DNA of 64,000 bases from positions 62,001 to 126,000 of the forward strand of contig NZ_NMQV01000013.1 of assembly GCF_002234375.1 (NCBI RefSeq). Reading direction: 5' to 3'. The DNA comes from Pseudomonas fluvialis. GTDB taxonomy: Bacteria > Pseudomonadota > Gammaproteobacteria > Pseudomonadales > Pseudomonadaceae. The notes beneath the pieces were generated by a model. That model worked only from the letters and a program-made list of their open reading frames with translations. It did not search any database and had not been told where the DNA came from. Both the position numbers and the translations under genes were made by a program. Positions within the stretch are counted from its first letter, which is position 1; each line of letters begins with the position of its first letter. This document shows, one piece after another, positions 1 to 9,925 of this stretch.

Positions 1-45
1 GACCTCGACATTCATCTGCAGCAGCAGATCAGGAGCAACGGCCAT
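1..45 (-). CDS. fliK: Flagellar hook-length control protein FliK (N-terminal 15 residues only)
   Basis: Only the first 15 codons (MAVAPDLLLQMNVEV) lie in the window, so there is no domain to judge. The call rests on position, immediately downstream of the fliEFGHIJ-hsbA-hsbR-hptB run as in other pseudomonads, and on a good sigma-54 promoter 38 bases upstream of the start. FliK measures hook length and switches export from rod/hook to filament substrates. Another flagellar gene starting here is possible. Confidence 0.55.
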   Translation of the reverse strand, partial: MAVAPDLLLQMNVEV

Positions 46-82
46 GAGCTGTCTCCGTTCCAGGGTTTAGGTAACGGATAAA

Positions 83-100
83 AAGCAAGGATCGGGCCAG
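83..100 (-). promoter_or_regulatory. Sigma-54 promoter for fliK
   Basis: The minus strand reads TGGCCCGATCCTTGCT, with -24 GG (98-97) and -12 GC (86-85) separated by exactly ten bases. The predicted start is near 73, giving a leader of about 28 bases before the ATG at 45. fliK is a late sigma-54 gene in Pseudomonas, so the site agrees with the partial gene call. Confidence 0.7.
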
Positions 101-110
101 GTTTTACAGA

Positions 111-464
111 TCAGTTGGCGTAGCGTTGACGCTCGCTCTTGAGCAGGATCCGCACGATGGCAAACTCACGGGCAATCTGCTCAACAAGGGCGGGGGCCTG
201 CTCCAGTTGCTCACGGCGCGCACAGTCTTCCAACTGCTTGCACAGGCCGGCCAGCAGGCTGGCGCCCATGTTGCTGCAACTGCCCTTGAAGCTATGCGCG
301 GCCAGACGCAGGGCTTGCGCGTCGGCCCCCTCAAGCCCCTGCTGCAAACCTCGCAGCCGCTCTTCGGAATCGACGATGAAGGTATCCAGCAACACCGGGT
401 ACTCGTTTTCCATCACGTCACGCAGCGTTGCCAGTACACTGCCTTCCAGGTGTTCAGCTGCCAT
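111..464 (-). CDS. hptB: Histidine phosphotransfer protein HptB
   Basis: This 117-residue protein is a single HPt domain. The phospho-accepting histidine is His57 in AAHSFKGSCSNMGA, the usual HPt signature. In P. aeruginosa HptB takes phosphate from several hybrid sensor kinases and passes it to HsbR, which controls HsbA and hence FlgM, biofilm and motility. It lies 30 bases after hsbR in the same direction, so the relay partners are probably co-transcribed. Its length is normal for a one-domain HPt protein. Confidence 0.85.
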   Translation of the reverse strand: MAAEHLEGSVLATLRDVMENEYPVLLDTFIVDSEERLRGLQQGLEGADAQALRLAAHSFKGSCSNMGASLLAGLCKQLEDCARREQLEQAPALVEQIAREFAIVRILLKSERQRYAN

Positions 465-494
465 CCGCCCGTCTCCTTGCTGCGCGCTGGCGGA

Positions 495-2207
495 TTATGC
501 CTGAGCCGGCCAATGGAACTCTACGCTCAGACAGCGCTGAGCCGCTTGCCAATGACAGGCATCCGCCAGTTTTCTGACCAACGCCAAACCACGTCCACTC
601 AACGCATCCTGCGCCTGCGCCGGGGGATGAGCCAGCTGCTCGCTCAGTCCGCTACCACTGTCTTCCACCTGCACACGCAGGCAGCCACCGCCCTGGGCCG
701 CACTACGCACCTCGAACAAAACCCGCACATAACCTTCAGTCAGGCTGGCCAGACCGGCACTACGCGCCTGGTAGTAGCGAGCAAAACCTTCGGCGTCGCG
801 CTTGAGGCGAGAATCCAGACCCAATACGCCATGTTCCAGGGCATTCGAATACAACTCGGCGAGTACCGTATACAGCTGTCCAGCCCGCGCGCGCAGCGGT
901 TGCACCTCCAGCAACAACTGGAGAAGAAATGGCAGCGGATTGTAGTGGCGAAGGCTTTCGGCACGGAACTCGAACTGCACGTTCCAGTCATGCAGAGTAC
1001 TGCCACCACTCCCTGCCAGGCTTAGCGCGGGACGCTGTAGCCGTGCCTCATCGACCCACTCCACCTCCAGCAGACTGAGATCATCCTTGCTCTGCCCATG
1101 AAAGTCGGCCAAGGCTTGCTGGATTTCCGCAAACAGACTGGTCGGCTGCCGATTCGCCAGCAAGAGCTCACAAAGCCGCTGCTCACCAAACAACTCACCC
1201 TCGGCATTGCTGGTTTCCAGCACGCCGTCGGAAAGCAGGAAGATACGATCGCCCTGCTGCAACGGATAGGCTTCGCAGGCAGGATTGAAAGCGCTTTCGT
1301 CAAGGATCCCCAACGGCAAGTGCCGGGAAACCAGCGGCTGCAAATGACCATCCATGGAGCGCCGCAGGTAGCCATCCGGCAACCCACCATTCCATACCTC
1401 AAGCACACGGCGCTGAAAACTCAGGTTGAGCAATGCGGCGCAGCAGAAGACCCCCACCGGCAGGATACGCTTCAGCTTGGCGTTCATCTCGCGCAGGATA
1501 TCGGTCATACCGAAACCCTTGGCGGTCATGCTGTAGAACACTTCAGCCAGCGGCATGGCACCAATAGCCGCGGGCAAGCCATGCCCGGTGAAGTCACCGA
1601 GCAACACGTGCATGCCTCCCGAGGGCTTGAAGGCCGCCAGCAACAGATCACCGTTGAACAGCGCATAGGGTGATTGCAGGTAGCGGATATTCGGTGCATT
1701 CAGGCAGCCAGAGTGCGCCACCTTGTCGAAGACCGCCTTGGCAACGCGCTGCTCGGTCAACAAGTGCTCGTTATGCCGGGCAATCAGGTCGCGCTGTTCC
1801 AGCACCGTGGCCTGCAGTAGGCGCAGGCGGTTCATTGCCTTGATCTTGGCGTCGAGGATTTCCCGGTTGTAGGGTTTGGCCAGAAAATCGTCGCCGCCGG
1901 CCTCCAGGCAACGCGCCAGGGCTTCGCTCTCGGTCAGCGAGGTCAGGAAGATGATCGGTATCAGGGTCTGCCCGGCCAGTTGCTTGATGCGCCGGGCCGC
2001 CTCGAAACCGTCCATAACCGGCATCAGTGCATCCATCAGCACCAGTTGCGGCTGCTCCTGCTGGAACAAGGCGACAGCTTCCAGGCCATTGGCGGCGGTC
2101 AGCACACGATGCCCCTGGCGACTGACGATGGTCGACAAAAGCATGCGGTCGGCCGGGCTGTCCTCGGCAATCAGGACCGTCAGCCGGTTGTCCACGGAGT
2201 CAGGCAA
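495..2207 (-). CDS. hsbR: HsbR-type response regulator / PP2C phosphatase / anti-sigma kinase
   Basis: Three domains are visible. The first is a receiver (about residues 10-125; phospho-Asp in LVLMDALMPVMDG). The second is a SpoIIE/PP2C phosphatase (GDFTGHGLPAAIGAMP). The third is a C-terminal GHKL kinase-like domain (ELYSNALEHGV; VEDSGSGLSEQ). HsbR receives phosphate from HptB and switches between dephosphorylating and phosphorylating HsbA. The start is uncertain. A TTG at 2207 gives an 8-base overlap with the hsbA stop, a GTG at 2195 would also fit, and an ATG at 2255 would force a 56-base overlap. No candidate has a strong Shine-Dalgarno, which suggests translational coupling to hsbA. Confidence 0.85.
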   Translation of the reverse strand: MPDSVDNRLTVLIAEDSPADRMLLSTIVSRQGHRVLTAANGLEAVALFQQEQPQLVLMDALMPVMDGFEAARRIKQLAGQTLIPIIFLTSLTESEALARCLEAGGDDFLAKPYNREILDAKIKAMNRLRLLQATVLEQRDLIARHNEHLLTEQRVAKAVFDKVAHSGCLNAPNIRYLQSPYALFNGDLLLAAFKPSGGMHVLLGDFTGHGLPAAIGAMPLAEVFYSMTAKGFGMTDILREMNAKLKRILPVGVFCCAALLNLSFQRRVLEVWNGGLPDGYLRRSMDGHLQPLVSRHLPLGILDESAFNPACEAYPLQQGDRIFLLSDGVLETSNAEGELFGEQRLCELLLANRQPTSLFAEIQQALADFHGQSKDDLSLLEVEWVDEARLQRPALSLAGSGGSTLHDWNVQFEFRAESLRHYNPLPFLLQLLLEVQPLRARAGQLYTVLAELYSNALEHGVLGLDSRLKRDAEGFARYYQARSAGLASLTEGYVRVLFEVRSAAQGGGCLRVQVEDSGSGLSEQLAHPPAQAQDALSGRGLALVRKLADACHWQAAQRCLSVEFHWPAQA

Positions 2208-2505
2208 TGCTGAACAGTTGCTCGAAGTTGGAAATGGCCAGGATCTTGCGTACATCGGCGTTGCAGTTGATCAGCCGAATATCTGCACGATCGCCGCCTG
2301 CGTAGTCACGCAACAACAGCAACATGCCAAGCGCCGAGCTGTCGAGGTAGGTGGTATCACGCAGGTCGACCACGTAGCGCTTGGGGGTTACCTCAACACG
2401 CTCGTAGGCATTGCGAAACTCTTGATGAGCACCAAAATCGAAACGTCCCTGGATACTGATGTGTAGCTCCTGTCCATCGGCCGAAGGCTGGGCAAGAATG
2501 GCCAT
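2200..2505 (-). CDS. hsbA: Anti-sigma factor antagonist HsbA (STAS domain)
   Basis: This 101-residue STAS protein carries the phosphorylatable serine motif YLDSSALGMLLLL; Ser56 is the site known in the family. In P. aeruginosa, unphosphorylated HsbA binds FlgM and so frees FliA, while phosphorylated HsbA acts through the diguanylate cyclase HsbD. AAGGAG sits eight bases before the ATG at 2505. It overlaps the start of hsbR and follows fliJ, so the switch lies at the end of the fliE operon, far from flgM (32409). Confidence 0.88.
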   Translation of the reverse strand: MAILAQPSADGQELHISIQGRFDFGAHQEFRNAYERVEVTPKRYVVDLRDTTYLDSSALGMLLLLRDYAGGDRADIRLINCNADVRKILAISNFEQLFSIA

Positions 2506-2534
2506 GGATGACTCCTTGTTTGAATGTATTGAGC

Positions 2535-2552
2535 CCTGAGGCTGGCCTCAGG
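2535..2552. other. Intercistronic hairpin between fliJ and hsbA
   Basis: CCTGAGGC and GCCTCAGG form perfect 8-base arms separated by two bases, so in practice a 7-bp stem with a 4-base loop. No U-run follows on the minus strand. It lies between the fliJ stop (2585) and the hsbA ribosome binding site. A processing or stability element, or a partial terminator that lowers hsb expression, is more likely than a full stop. Confidence 0.5.
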
Positions 2553-2584
2553 TTTAGCACTCGCCGCCCGCGAGAACAAGCCTC

Positions 2585-3034
2585 TCAGGGCGTATCTCGT
2601 TGGTTTAGGCGCTGTGCCAACTCGTCCAGCAGGCGCTGTTCACGGCGATCCTCGGCCTGGCGCGCCTCGTCACGGTAGCGCTGCACCAGTTTACGCAGGC
2701 CTTCCAGACGCACATGTTTCTGTTGCCAGAGGTCGCGTGCACGCTGCTGATTTTCACGCAGCCAGTCGATGCTACGTTGTTGTTGGCCAATGGCGACTTC
2801 CAGCTGACTGAGAAAGCGCTGGTAATTCATCAACCATTGACCACTGACGCCCTGACTGCCCTGCTGCAGCCACTGCTGCTGGTAATCGTGACGATAGCGC
2901 TGCAGTTCGCCCAGTTTCACTTCCCCCTGGCGTAACTGCTCCTGACTACGCGCCAGGGCACGCGCGGCATCCTGTTCTTCACGCTCGGCCATCTGCACCA
3001 CTGGCAGCAGGCGTTCGGCTCGTTTGAGGCTCAT
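2585..3034 (-). CDS. fliJ: Flagellar export chaperone / ATPase stalk FliJ
   Basis: The protein has 149 residues and is almost wholly charged, Gln-rich coiled coil (for example REEQDAARALARSQEQLRQ), the normal size and composition of FliJ. FliJ inserts into the FliI hexamer and engages FlhA to drive type III export. It starts 12 bases after fliI and is the last structural gene of the fliEFGHIJ run. Recognition depends mainly on coiled coil, length and position because FliJ sequences diverge strongly. Confidence 0.9.
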   Translation of the reverse strand: MSLKRAERLLPVVQMAEREEQDAARALARSQEQLRQGEVKLGELQRYRHDYQQQWLQQGSQGVSGQWLMNYQRFLSQLEVAIGQQQRSIDWLRENQQRARDLWQQKHVRLEGLRKLVQRYRDEARQAEDRREQRLLDELAQRLNQRDTP

Positions 3035-3046
3035 GGCGGGCGTCTA

Positions 3047-4405
3047 TCAACCGGCCTGGGGCGTGGACAACACCCCGACCAGGCGCTCCAGGCTGCGTGA
3101 CAGCCCCTCGCTTTCCTGTAGGCCCTGGCGCAGGAACGCCTGCATGGCTGGCTGCACGGCCAACGCCTGATCGGTCTCACGATCCGAGCCCGGCACATAG
3201 GCACCCACGCTGATCAGATCACGGCTCTGCTGCAGGCGCGACCACAGTTGCTTGAAGCGTTGTGCCGCCTGCAGGTGTTCCGGGCTGACCACTTGCGGCA
3301 TAACCCGACTGATGGAAGCTTCGATATCGATCGCTGGGTAATGGCCTTCCTCAGCCAGCCGTCGGGACAAGACAAAGTGCCCATCCAGCACCCCGCGTGC
3401 CGAGTCGGCAATCGGGTCCTGCTGGTCGTCGCCCTCCGACAGCACGGTGTAGAAAGCGGTAATCGAACCGCCACCCTGCTCAGCATTACCCGCGCGCTCA
3501 ACCAGTTTCGGCAGTTTGGCAAACACTGATGGCGGATAACCCTTGGTGGCCGGCGGTTCGCCGATGGCCAGGGCGATCTCGCGCTGTGCCTGGGCAAAGC
3601 GCGTCAGTGAATCCATCAGCAAAAGGACGTTCTTCCCACGATCACGGAAGTACTCGGCGATGCGCGTGCAATACATCGCCGCACGCAGACGCATCAGCGG
3701 CGCGTCATCGGCCGGCGAAGCCACGACCACTGCGCGTTTAAGCCCCTCTTCGCCGAGAATATGCTCGATGAACTCCTTGACCTCGCGACCACGCTCACCG
3801 ATCAGGCCCACGACAATGATTTCCGCCTCGGTGAAACGCGTCATCATGCCCAGCAATACCGACTTACCCACCCCGGTACCGGCAAACAAACCCAGGCGCT
3901 GCCCACGCCCCACGGTAAGCAGACCGTTGATGGCACGAATGCCTACATCCAGTGGTTGGTCGATCGGATGTCGGTTAAGCGGGTTGATGGTCGGACCGTC
4001 CAACGGCACCCAGTCCTCGGCCTTCATCCCTCCCTTGCCATCCAGGGCGCGCCCGGCACCATCCAGCACCCGGCCCAGCATGCTCATGCCCATCGGCAGA
4101 CGGCCAGCATCCGGCAAAGGCACCACCCGCGCCCCCGGGGCAATACCCGCCAAACTGCCAGTCGGCATGAGGAAACTCTTGCCGCCGGCAAACCCCATCA
4201 CTTCGGCTTCGACCTGCACCGGGTGATAGCTGTCGTCATTGATCACCAGGCAACGACTGCCGATGGCTGCACGCAACCCCTCGGCTTCCAGAGTAAGACC
4301 GATCATGCGCAGCAGGCGGCCCTCCACCACAGGCTGCTGGGGCAACTTGAGGGCCTCGGCATAGCCGCCCAGGCGCCGCGCAAAACTACTGCGCTCAAGG
4401 CGCAT
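3047..4405 (-). CDS. fliI: Flagellum-specific ATPase FliI
   Basis: This 452-residue F1-beta-like ATPase powers and orders flagellar type III export. The Walker A motif is AGTGVGKS (about residues 175-182), the Walker B is [12 protein letters not shown], and [10 protein letters not shown] and [16 protein letters not shown] are typical of FliI. An in-frame start at 4474 exists, but [15 protein letters not shown] at 4405 matches the normal FliI N-terminus and length. From 4405 the gene overlaps the fliH stop by 11 bases, implying coupled translation of ATPase and regulator. Confidence 0.97.
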   Translation of the reverse strand: MRLERSSFARRLGGYAEALKLPQQPVVEGRLLRMIGLTLEAEGLRAAIGSRCLVINDDSYHPVQVEAEVMGFAGGKSFLMPTGSLAGIAPGARVVPLPDAGRLPMGMSMLGRVLDGAGRALDGKGGMKAEDWVPLDGPTINPLNRHPIDQPLDVGIRAINGLLTVGRGQRLGLFAGTGVGKSVLLGMMTRFTEAEIIVVGLIGERGREVKEFIEHILGEEGLKRAVVVASPADDAPLMRLRAAMYCTRIAEYFRDRGKNVLLLMDSLTRFAQAQREIALAIGEPPATKGYPPSVFAKLPKLVERAGNAEQGGGSITAFYTVLSEGDDQQDPIADSARGVLDGHFVLSRRLAEEGHYPAIDIEASISRVMPQVVSPEHLQAAQRFKQLWSRLQQSRDLISVGAYVPGSDRETDQALAVQPAMQAFLRQGLQESEGLSRSLERLVGVLSTPQAG

Positions 4406-5210
4406 CGCCAGTCTCCAGATCCAGCTGGATATCCGCCGGCGGCACATGGGCTGCCTGCAGACGCTGCTGTTCATAAAGCTGCTTGATGGCCTCGTTCAGG
4501 CGCGTTTCGATCGTCGCATCGATACGGCTGTGCTCCGTCTCGATACGGCAGCCACCCGGCAGCAGACTGTCGTCCTCAAAGATCCGCCATTGCTCGGCAT
4601 GCCGTTCACGCAGCGCCTTGACCAGTTCGAAATCCTGCGGATTGACATACAGGGTGATGTTGCCGGCGCCCATTGGCAGTAACTTGAGCGCCCCCTGCAA
4701 CACCTGGCGCAACTGGCTGGAATCGCTGTGCAATTCGCGCTGGATGACTTCACGGGACACGCGGATCAGTACATCCAGCAGCGCCTGTTCCAGTTGCTGG
4801 TCCTGCTGGGCAATGGGCTCGAAGAGGTGTTCCATCAACTGCTCCAAGCGTTGCACTTTAGCCTGCAGCTGCACCTCGGCTTCCTGGCGCGCCTTGACCT
4901 GCCCGGCATGCAGGCCGTCACGCTCGCCGACACTAAAGCCTTCGTTGTAGGCCTCCTGGTAGACCTCCTGACGAATGGCCTCCAGCTCCTCGAGGGTCAG
5001 GGGCTTGACCTCTTCAAGCGGCACATCTTCACCCTGTGCGACAGGCTCGGCGAGCCGTGACGACTCGGCGTCCACCGGCTCCTCAGCAGTCCCGCCAGAC
5101 GGCAGCAGGCTGCTCACGTCACCCTCATCAAAACTGGGCAACGCCCAGCGATCGAAGGCCGCCAGATCCTTGGCGCGAATCAACTCACTGGGATTTTCCT
5201 TGGCGGCCAT
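4395..5210 (-). CDS. fliH: Flagellar assembly protein FliH
   Basis: The 271-residue product has an acidic N-terminus, a central helical stretch with glycine-spaced repeats ([19 protein letters not shown]) and a C-terminal domain related to the V/F-ATPase stalk (residues about 130-250). FliH dimers hold FliI and tie it to the C-ring. The ATG at 5210 is preferred over the adjacent TTG because GGAG lies nine bases upstream. The gene sits 16 bases after fliG and overlaps fliI. Confidence 0.95.
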   Translation of the reverse strand: MAAKENPSELIRAKDLAAFDRWALPSFDEGDVSSLLPSGGTAEEPVDAESSRLAEPVAQGEDVPLEEVKPLTLEELEAIRQEVYQEAYNEGFSVGERDGLHAGQVKARQEAEVQLQAKVQRLEQLMEHLFEPIAQQDQQLEQALLDVLIRVSREVIQRELHSDSSQLRQVLQGALKLLPMGAGNITLYVNPQDFELVKALRERHAEQWRIFEDDSLLPGGCRIETEHSRIDATIETRLNEAIKQLYEQQRLQAAHVPPADIQLDLETGDAP

Positions 5211-5226
5211 CAACGACTACTCCGCA

Positions 5227-6240
5227 TCAGATCATCGCCTCGCCACCGGCACCACCGAGAACGATCTCGCCGGATTCGGCCATACGCCGGGCAATGGTGA
5301 GGATTTCTTTCTGCGCGGCTTCCACCTCGCTGACCTTGACCGGCCCCTTGGCTTCCAGGTCGTCGCGCAGCAACTCGGCAGCACGCTTGGACATGTTCTT
5401 GAAAACTTTTTCCTTGATCGCTTCGTCGGCCCCCTTGAGCGCCAACACCAGCACATCGGACGACACCTCGCGCAACAGTGCCTGAATCCCCCGGTCGTCG
5501 ACATCGGCCAGGTTGTCGAAGACAAACATCAGATCCTCGATCTGCGTCGACAGGTCCTCGTCCACTTCGCGGATCGAGTCCATCAGCTGTCCCTCTACCG
5601 AACTGTCGAGGAAGTTCATGATATCCGCCGCGCGCTTGACCCCACCCAGGTTGGCCCGCGTGGTGTTGGCAGCCCCGGAGAACTGCTTCTCGAGAATCTG
5701 GTTGAGTTCTTTGAGGGCTGCCGGCTGCACGGTATTCAGTGACGAAACCCGCAGGACAATATCCAGACGCACCTTGTGATCGAAATTACTCAGCACTTCG
5801 GCGGCCTGGTCCGGGTCCAGATAGGCGACCACGATGGCCTGGATCTGCGGATGTTCATAGCGAATCACGTCGGCTACGGCACGCGGTTCCATCCACTTCA
5901 GGCTATCCAGACCACTGGTACTGCCACCGAGCAGAATGCGGTCGATCAGGTTGCCGGCCTTGTCCTCGCCCAGTGCCTGGGTCAGCATCTTGCGGATATA
6001 GCCATCGGCACCGACGCCCAGGCTGGTCTGATCACCAACCACCTCGACGAACTCGCTCATCACCTGCTCTACCTGCTCGCGCTGGATATTGCGCATCGCG
6101 GCCATCGCCACACCCACCCGCTGGACTTCCTTGGGCCCCATGTGGCGAAGCACCTGCGCGGCATCGGTCTCACCCAGCGAGAGCAGAAGAATAGCGGCCT
6201 TGTCGACCTTGTTCAGCTTACCGGGGCGATTGTCACTCAT
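5227..6240 (-). CDS. fliG: Flagellar motor switch protein FliG
   Basis: The protein has 337 residues, close to the normal 330-340. It carries the N-terminal domain that binds FliF, the EHPQ motif in RYEHPQIQAIVVAYL, the middle armadillo segment, and the charged C-terminal torque helix that contacts MotA-type stators (EVSSDVLVLALKGADEAIKEK without a break in frame). Its ATG lies inside the fliF stop (ATGAGTGA, 8-base overlap), so the two ring proteins are translationally coupled. Confidence 0.97.
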   Translation of the reverse strand: MSDNRPGKLNKVDKAAILLLSLGETDAAQVLRHMGPKEVQRVGVAMAAMRNIQREQVEQVMSEFVEVVGDQTSLGVGADGYIRKMLTQALGEDKAGNLIDRILLGGSTSGLDSLKWMEPRAVADVIRYEHPQIQAIVVAYLDPDQAAEVLSNFDHKVRLDIVLRVSSLNTVQPAALKELNQILEKQFSGAANTTRANLGGVKRAADIMNFLDSSVEGQLMDSIREVDEDLSTQIEDLMFVFDNLADVDDRGIQALLREVSSDVLVLALKGADEAIKEKVFKNMSKRAAELLRDDLEAKGPVKVSEVEAAQKEILTIARRMAESGEIVLGGAGGEAMI

Positions 6241-8023
6241 CGGCGTTAATCCACTCTTTGACTACCTGAGCCACACGACCCGGGTCTTCGGCGACCAGGC
6301 TCTTGATGGCATTGAGTTGCGCCTCGTAGCCCTCGGTCGGACTGGGCAGCATGATACTGCTCGGACCACCCAGACTGACACGGTCCTCGCTAAGCTCGCC
6401 ACCCAAACCCTCCAGGTCACCCAGCTCGACATCGCCACCCCGTCCACCTTCGCCCGCACCAGAACCCTTACCGGGATTGATGATGGTATTGAGTACCGGG
6501 CGCAGCACACCAAACACCAGCACCAGGATAAACAACACGCCAAGCACCTGTTTGACGATATCCCAGAACCACGGCTGGGTGTAGAAGGGAATCTCGGCCA
6601 ACTCCTCGCCGGTCATATCGCTGAATGGCGCATTGATCACGCTGACGCTGTCACCACGGCTGGCATCAAAGCCGACGGCATCCTGTACCAGGCGGGTGAA
6701 GCGCGCCAACTCCTCGTTACTCCAGGGCTGGCGGGTAACCGCGCCACTTTGCGGATCAACCTTGATCTGATCATCCAGCACCACCGCTACCGAGAGACGC
6801 TTCAGGCGCCCCTGCTGCTGGCGGGTATAACTGATCGAACGGTCCAGCTCGAAATTGCGCGTAGTCTGATCACGCTTGTCGGCCGGGTAAGGTGCCAGCA
6901 TGGGCTGGCCGGTGGCCGGATCAATGACCTGCTGGCCATTCGCGTCAAGCAACGGCTGTCCCGGCGCCACTGCCCCGGCGGGAGCAGCCGCGGCAGCCTG
7001 CTCAGGCGCTGCCGCGGCACCCGGCGGCTGGTTACTCAAGGCACCGGGCACCCCTTGCGGCCCCAGCGCCGATGACCGCTGTTCCTTGAGCAGTTGCTCG
7101 CTGCGTAGCGCCGGCTGATCCGGGTTGAACATTTCCGACGTCGATTCCACGGCACTGAAATCCACATCGGCAGACACCTCGGCCTTGTAGCGCCCATTGC
7201 CCAGCACAGGCTGCAGGATGCTGTGTACGCGCTGGGTAAACAGGCTTTCCATACGCCGGCTGTAGTCGTATTGGCGCCCGGCGATAGTCAGCTCGGATAG
7301 CTCCTGCTGATCAGAGAGCAGATTGCCCTTCTGGTCGACCACAGTGACTTGCGACTTATCCAGCTCAGGCACGCTAGTGGCCACCAGGTTGACGATGGCC
7401 GTTACCTGCCCCGGCTCCAGCGCTCGCCCAGGATAAAGCTCGACCAGTACCGAAGCGCTGGGCTTTCGCTCATCACGCACAAACACCGAACTCTTGGGGA
7501 TCGCCAAATGTACACGGGCAGCCTTGACGTTGTTGAGACTGGCCACGGTACGTGCCAGCTCTCCTTCGAGGCCTCGCCGATAGCGCGTGGCCTCCATGAA
7601 CTGACTGGTACCCAGGCCTTGTTCCTTATCCAGCAATTCAAAGCCGATGGTGCCGTCACTCGGCGCAATACCCGCACCCGCCAGACGTAAACGCGCCTGT
7701 GCCAAGTCATCGGCCTTGACCAGTACGGCGCCGGAGTTTGGCTCGACGCGGAACGGAATATTGGCGGTATTCAGTGCCTCGACCACCTGATTGGCGTCCA
7801 TACCCGACAGGCTGCCATACAGGGGACGGTAATCCGGCTGCTGCGACCACAACACCACGGCAAAACCGATGGCTACGCTGGCCGCCAGCCCCACCAGCAA
7901 ACCTAGCTGGCGCAACATCGACATCTGTGCCAGGTTGTCCAGAAAGGCCAGGCCCAACAGCGGCTTACCCGAGGTACCTGCTTCGCTTTTGACCGGCATA
8001 TTTTCCACTGCTGCTTCAGCCAT
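6233..8023 (-). CDS. fliF: Flagellar MS-ring protein FliF
   Basis: This 596-residue membrane protein forms the MS-ring. One membrane segment lies near residues 35-57 (LVGLAASVAIGFAVVLW) and the second near 480-505 (VLGVLFILVLVFGVLRPVL). The periplasmic ring-building motifs lie between them, and the cytoplasmic tail that binds FliG is at the end. Around residues 330-375 there is a low-complexity Ala/Pro/Gly loop, a region that varies between pseudomonads. The gene follows fliE by 14 bases and overlaps fliG. Confidence 0.97.
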   Translation of the reverse strand: MAEAAVENMPVKSEAGTSGKPLLGLAFLDNLAQMSMLRQLGLLVGLAASVAIGFAVVLWSQQPDYRPLYGSLSGMDANQVVEALNTANIPFRVEPNSGAVLVKADDLAQARLRLAGAGIAPSDGTIGFELLDKEQGLGTSQFMEATRYRRGLEGELARTVASLNNVKAARVHLAIPKSSVFVRDERKPSASVLVELYPGRALEPGQVTAIVNLVATSVPELDKSQVTVVDQKGNLLSDQQELSELTIAGRQYDYSRRMESLFTQRVHSILQPVLGNGRYKAEVSADVDFSAVESTSEMFNPDQPALRSEQLLKEQRSSALGPQGVPGALSNQPPGAAAAPEQAAAAAPAGAVAPGQPLLDANGQQVIDPATGQPMLAPYPADKRDQTTRNFELDRSISYTRQQQGRLKRLSVAVVLDDQIKVDPQSGAVTRQPWSNEELARFTRLVQDAVGFDASRGDSVSVINAPFSDMTGEELAEIPFYTQPWFWDIVKQVLGVLFILVLVFGVLRPVLNTIINPGKGSGAGEGGRGGDVELGDLEGLGGELSEDRVSLGGPSSIMLPSPTEGYEAQLNAIKSLVAEDPGRVAQVVKEWINADE

Positions 8024-8037
8024 GATTCAGCCCACCC

Positions 8038-8367
8038 TCAAACCGGCATCTGCATGATGTCTTGATAGGCCTGGACGACCTTGTTGCGCACCTGGGTCAG
8101 CGCCTGCATGGAGACACTGGCCTTCTGCGAAGCAATCATCACATCCGCCAGGTCAACCCCGCCCTGCCCCATCTCGAACGCAGTAGCCAGCTGGTTAGCC
8201 GCCTGCTGGGTATCGCTAACCTTGTTCACCGCCTGGCCCAGCAGATCGGAGAAGCTCGGCGCACCGACCTCCAGGGGCTGCTCGACTGGCTTTGCGCGCG
8301 CCATGGCATCCATTTGCATGGCACGCATTTCCAACATCAGGCGATTGAATTCGACACCCTGGCTCAT
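8038..8367 (-). CDS. fliE: Flagellar MS-ring/rod junction protein FliE
   Basis: The product has 109 residues, normal for FliE. The conserved C-terminal helices include [18 protein letters not shown] and [17 protein letters not shown]. FliE links the MS-ring to the proximal rod and is exported early. An AGGAGGA-type ribosome site lies directly upstream. It is the first gene of the fliEFGHIJ operon and lies about 54 bases from a sigma-54 promoter. Confidence 0.95.
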   Translation of the reverse strand: MSQGVEFNRLMLEMRAMQMDAMARAKPVEQPLEVGAPSFSDLLGQAVNKVSDTQQAANQLATAFEMGQGGVDLADVMIASQKASVSMQALTQVRNKVVQAYQDIMQMPV

Positions 8368-8420
8368 CTGATCCTCCTGGCCGCATTTTTTTGACGCGCT
8401 GCGGCGCTTTAAGAAGGTCT

Positions 8421-8438
8421 TTGCAACAAGGATGCCAA
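8421..8438 (-). promoter_or_regulatory. Sigma-54 promoter for fliEFGHIJ
   Basis: On the minus strand the site reads TTGGCATCCTTGTTGCA: -24 GG at 8436-8435 and -12 GC at 8424-8423, ten bases apart. The predicted start is near 8411, leaving a leader of about 44 bases before fliE. In P. aeruginosa this operon depends on FleQ and RpoN. The interval to fleR (8439-8551) shows no clear terminator. Confidence 0.8.
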
Positions 8439-8551
8439 TAAACCTGCGATGCAGATTCAGAAAGCGTTAGCGCAGGGAGGTACCAGCCAGAGATCAGGCC
8501 CGGTCAAATCGGTACGGCCTGTTCACCTGCACGGGTCAACCATCCAGGCTC

Positions 8552-9925
8552 CTAGCCGAAGAGATAGGCATCCACATCCAGACCGGCATCACGCATCTGC
8601 GCCAGCTTGTGGCGCAGGGTACGCGGGCTGATCCCCAACCGTTCGGCCGCCTCGCGACGGCGCCCCCGCTCGCTTTTCAGAGTAGCCATGATGTGCTGGA
8701 ACTCATGCTGACGCCGTGCATCATCCAGAGGCTCGTCCCGCTCGACAGCGGCTGTCACACCTGGCAGCGCAACAGCAGCTGTACGGGTCGGCACGGCGCT
8801 CGGCGCCCCCTGCAGGCACAGGTCGGCGGCCTGGATCAGCCCGCCCTGCTGCAAAATCAATGCGCGCTGCATAGCGTTGTCCAGCTCACGCACATTACCT
8901 GGCCAGGCGTGCGCGAGCAGCGCCTGGCGGGCCGAGTCACCCAGCTGTACGTTGGCCATGTGCAGCTTGGCCGCATGGCGCCGCAACAGGCGCTCGGCCA
9001 AGGGCAGGATATCCGCCGGACGCTGGCGCAACGTCAGCCAGGCCAGCGGGAACACTGACAGGCGATAGAACAGGTCTTCACGGAAACGCCCCGCACTCAC
9101 TTCCGCCTGCAGGTCACGGTTGCTGGTGGCCAGCACACGAATATCCAGCTGAATGGCCTTGCGTGCACCCACCCGCTCCACTTCGCGCTCCTGCAGCACA
9201 CGCAGCAACTTGGCTTGCAAGGCCAGGGGCATCTCCGAGACCTCATCAAGCAGTAACGTGCCGCCCTGCGCCAGTTCGAACTTGCCCGGCTGGCTCTGTA
9301 CCGCGCCGGTAAACGCGCCTTTCTCATGACCGAACAGCGTCGCTTCCAGCATATTCTCCGGAATGGCCGCACAGTTGATGGCAATGAACGGTCCCTGGCT
9401 GCGGGGTGACTGCTGGTGCAGATAACGCGCCAGCACCTCCTTGCCACTGCCCGACTCCCCGGTAATCAACACCGTGCTGTCACTGCGCGCCACCCGCGCC
9501 GCCAGCTCCAGCAGCTGCCGACTGCTGGCCTCGACCGCAACCGGGCCGTCATCTTCCTGCAACTGGCCGCGTGCATGACGTGCCACCTCCTGCAGCAACT
9601 GACGCGGCTCGAAGGGTTTTACCAGATAATCCTGCGCACCCTCGCGCATCGCCGATACCGCACGCTCGACACTGGCATAGGCAGTCATCAGCAAAACCGG
9701 CAACCAAGGCTGCTGCTGGCGAATCTGTTGCAGCAACTGATGGCCATCCATGCCCGGCATGTTCACATCACTCAATACCAGACTGAACGACTGGCGCGTC
9801 AACTCGGCCAGCGCCTGCTCAGCACTGGCGCAGGGGCGGACGGCGTAGCCGCCTAGTTGTAGCGTTTCGCCGAGCGCCTCGCGCAAGGCCGCATCATCCT
9901 CGACCAGCAGAATCAACGGGGACAT
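8552..9925 (-). CDS. fleR: Sigma-54 response regulator FleR
   Basis: A receiver domain occupies residues 1-120 (phospho-Asp53 in [13 protein letters not shown]). An AAA+ sigma-54 activator domain follows, with Walker A GESGSGKE and the sigma-54 contact loop GAFTGA. A C-terminal Fis-type helix-turn-helix ends the protein ([17 protein letters not shown]). FleR, phosphorylated by FleS, activates the middle flagellar operons such as flgB, flgF and fliK. At 457 residues it is slightly shorter than PAO1 FleR. It overlaps fleS by 13 bases. Confidence 0.95.
   Translation of the reverse strand: MSPLILLVEDDAALREALGETLQLGGYAVRPCASAEQALAELTRQSFSLVLSDVNMPGMDGHQLLQQIRQQQPWLPVLLMTAYASVERAVSAMREGAQDYLVKPFEPRQLLQEVARHARGQLQEDDGPVAVEASSRQLLELAARVARSDSTVLITGESGSGKEVLARYLHQQSPRSQGPFIAINCAAIPENMLEATLFGHEKGAFTGAVQSQPGKFELAQGGTLLLDEVSEMPLALQAKLLRVLQEREVERVGARKAIQLDIRVLATSNRDLQAEVSAGRFREDLFYRLSVFPLAWLTLRQRPADILPLAERLLRRHAAKLHMANVQLGDSARQALLAHAWPGNVRELDNAMQRALILQQGGLIQAADLCLQGAPSAVPTRTAAVALPGVTAAVERDEPLDDARRQHEFQHIMATLKSERGRRREAAERLGISPRTLRHKLAQMRDAGLDVDAYLFG

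Noticed and set aside
126..1025. 299-residue plus-strand ORF opposite hsbR/hptB
   Set aside because: Antisense shadow with no recognisable motif; the minus-strand receiver, PP2C and HPt motifs are clear.
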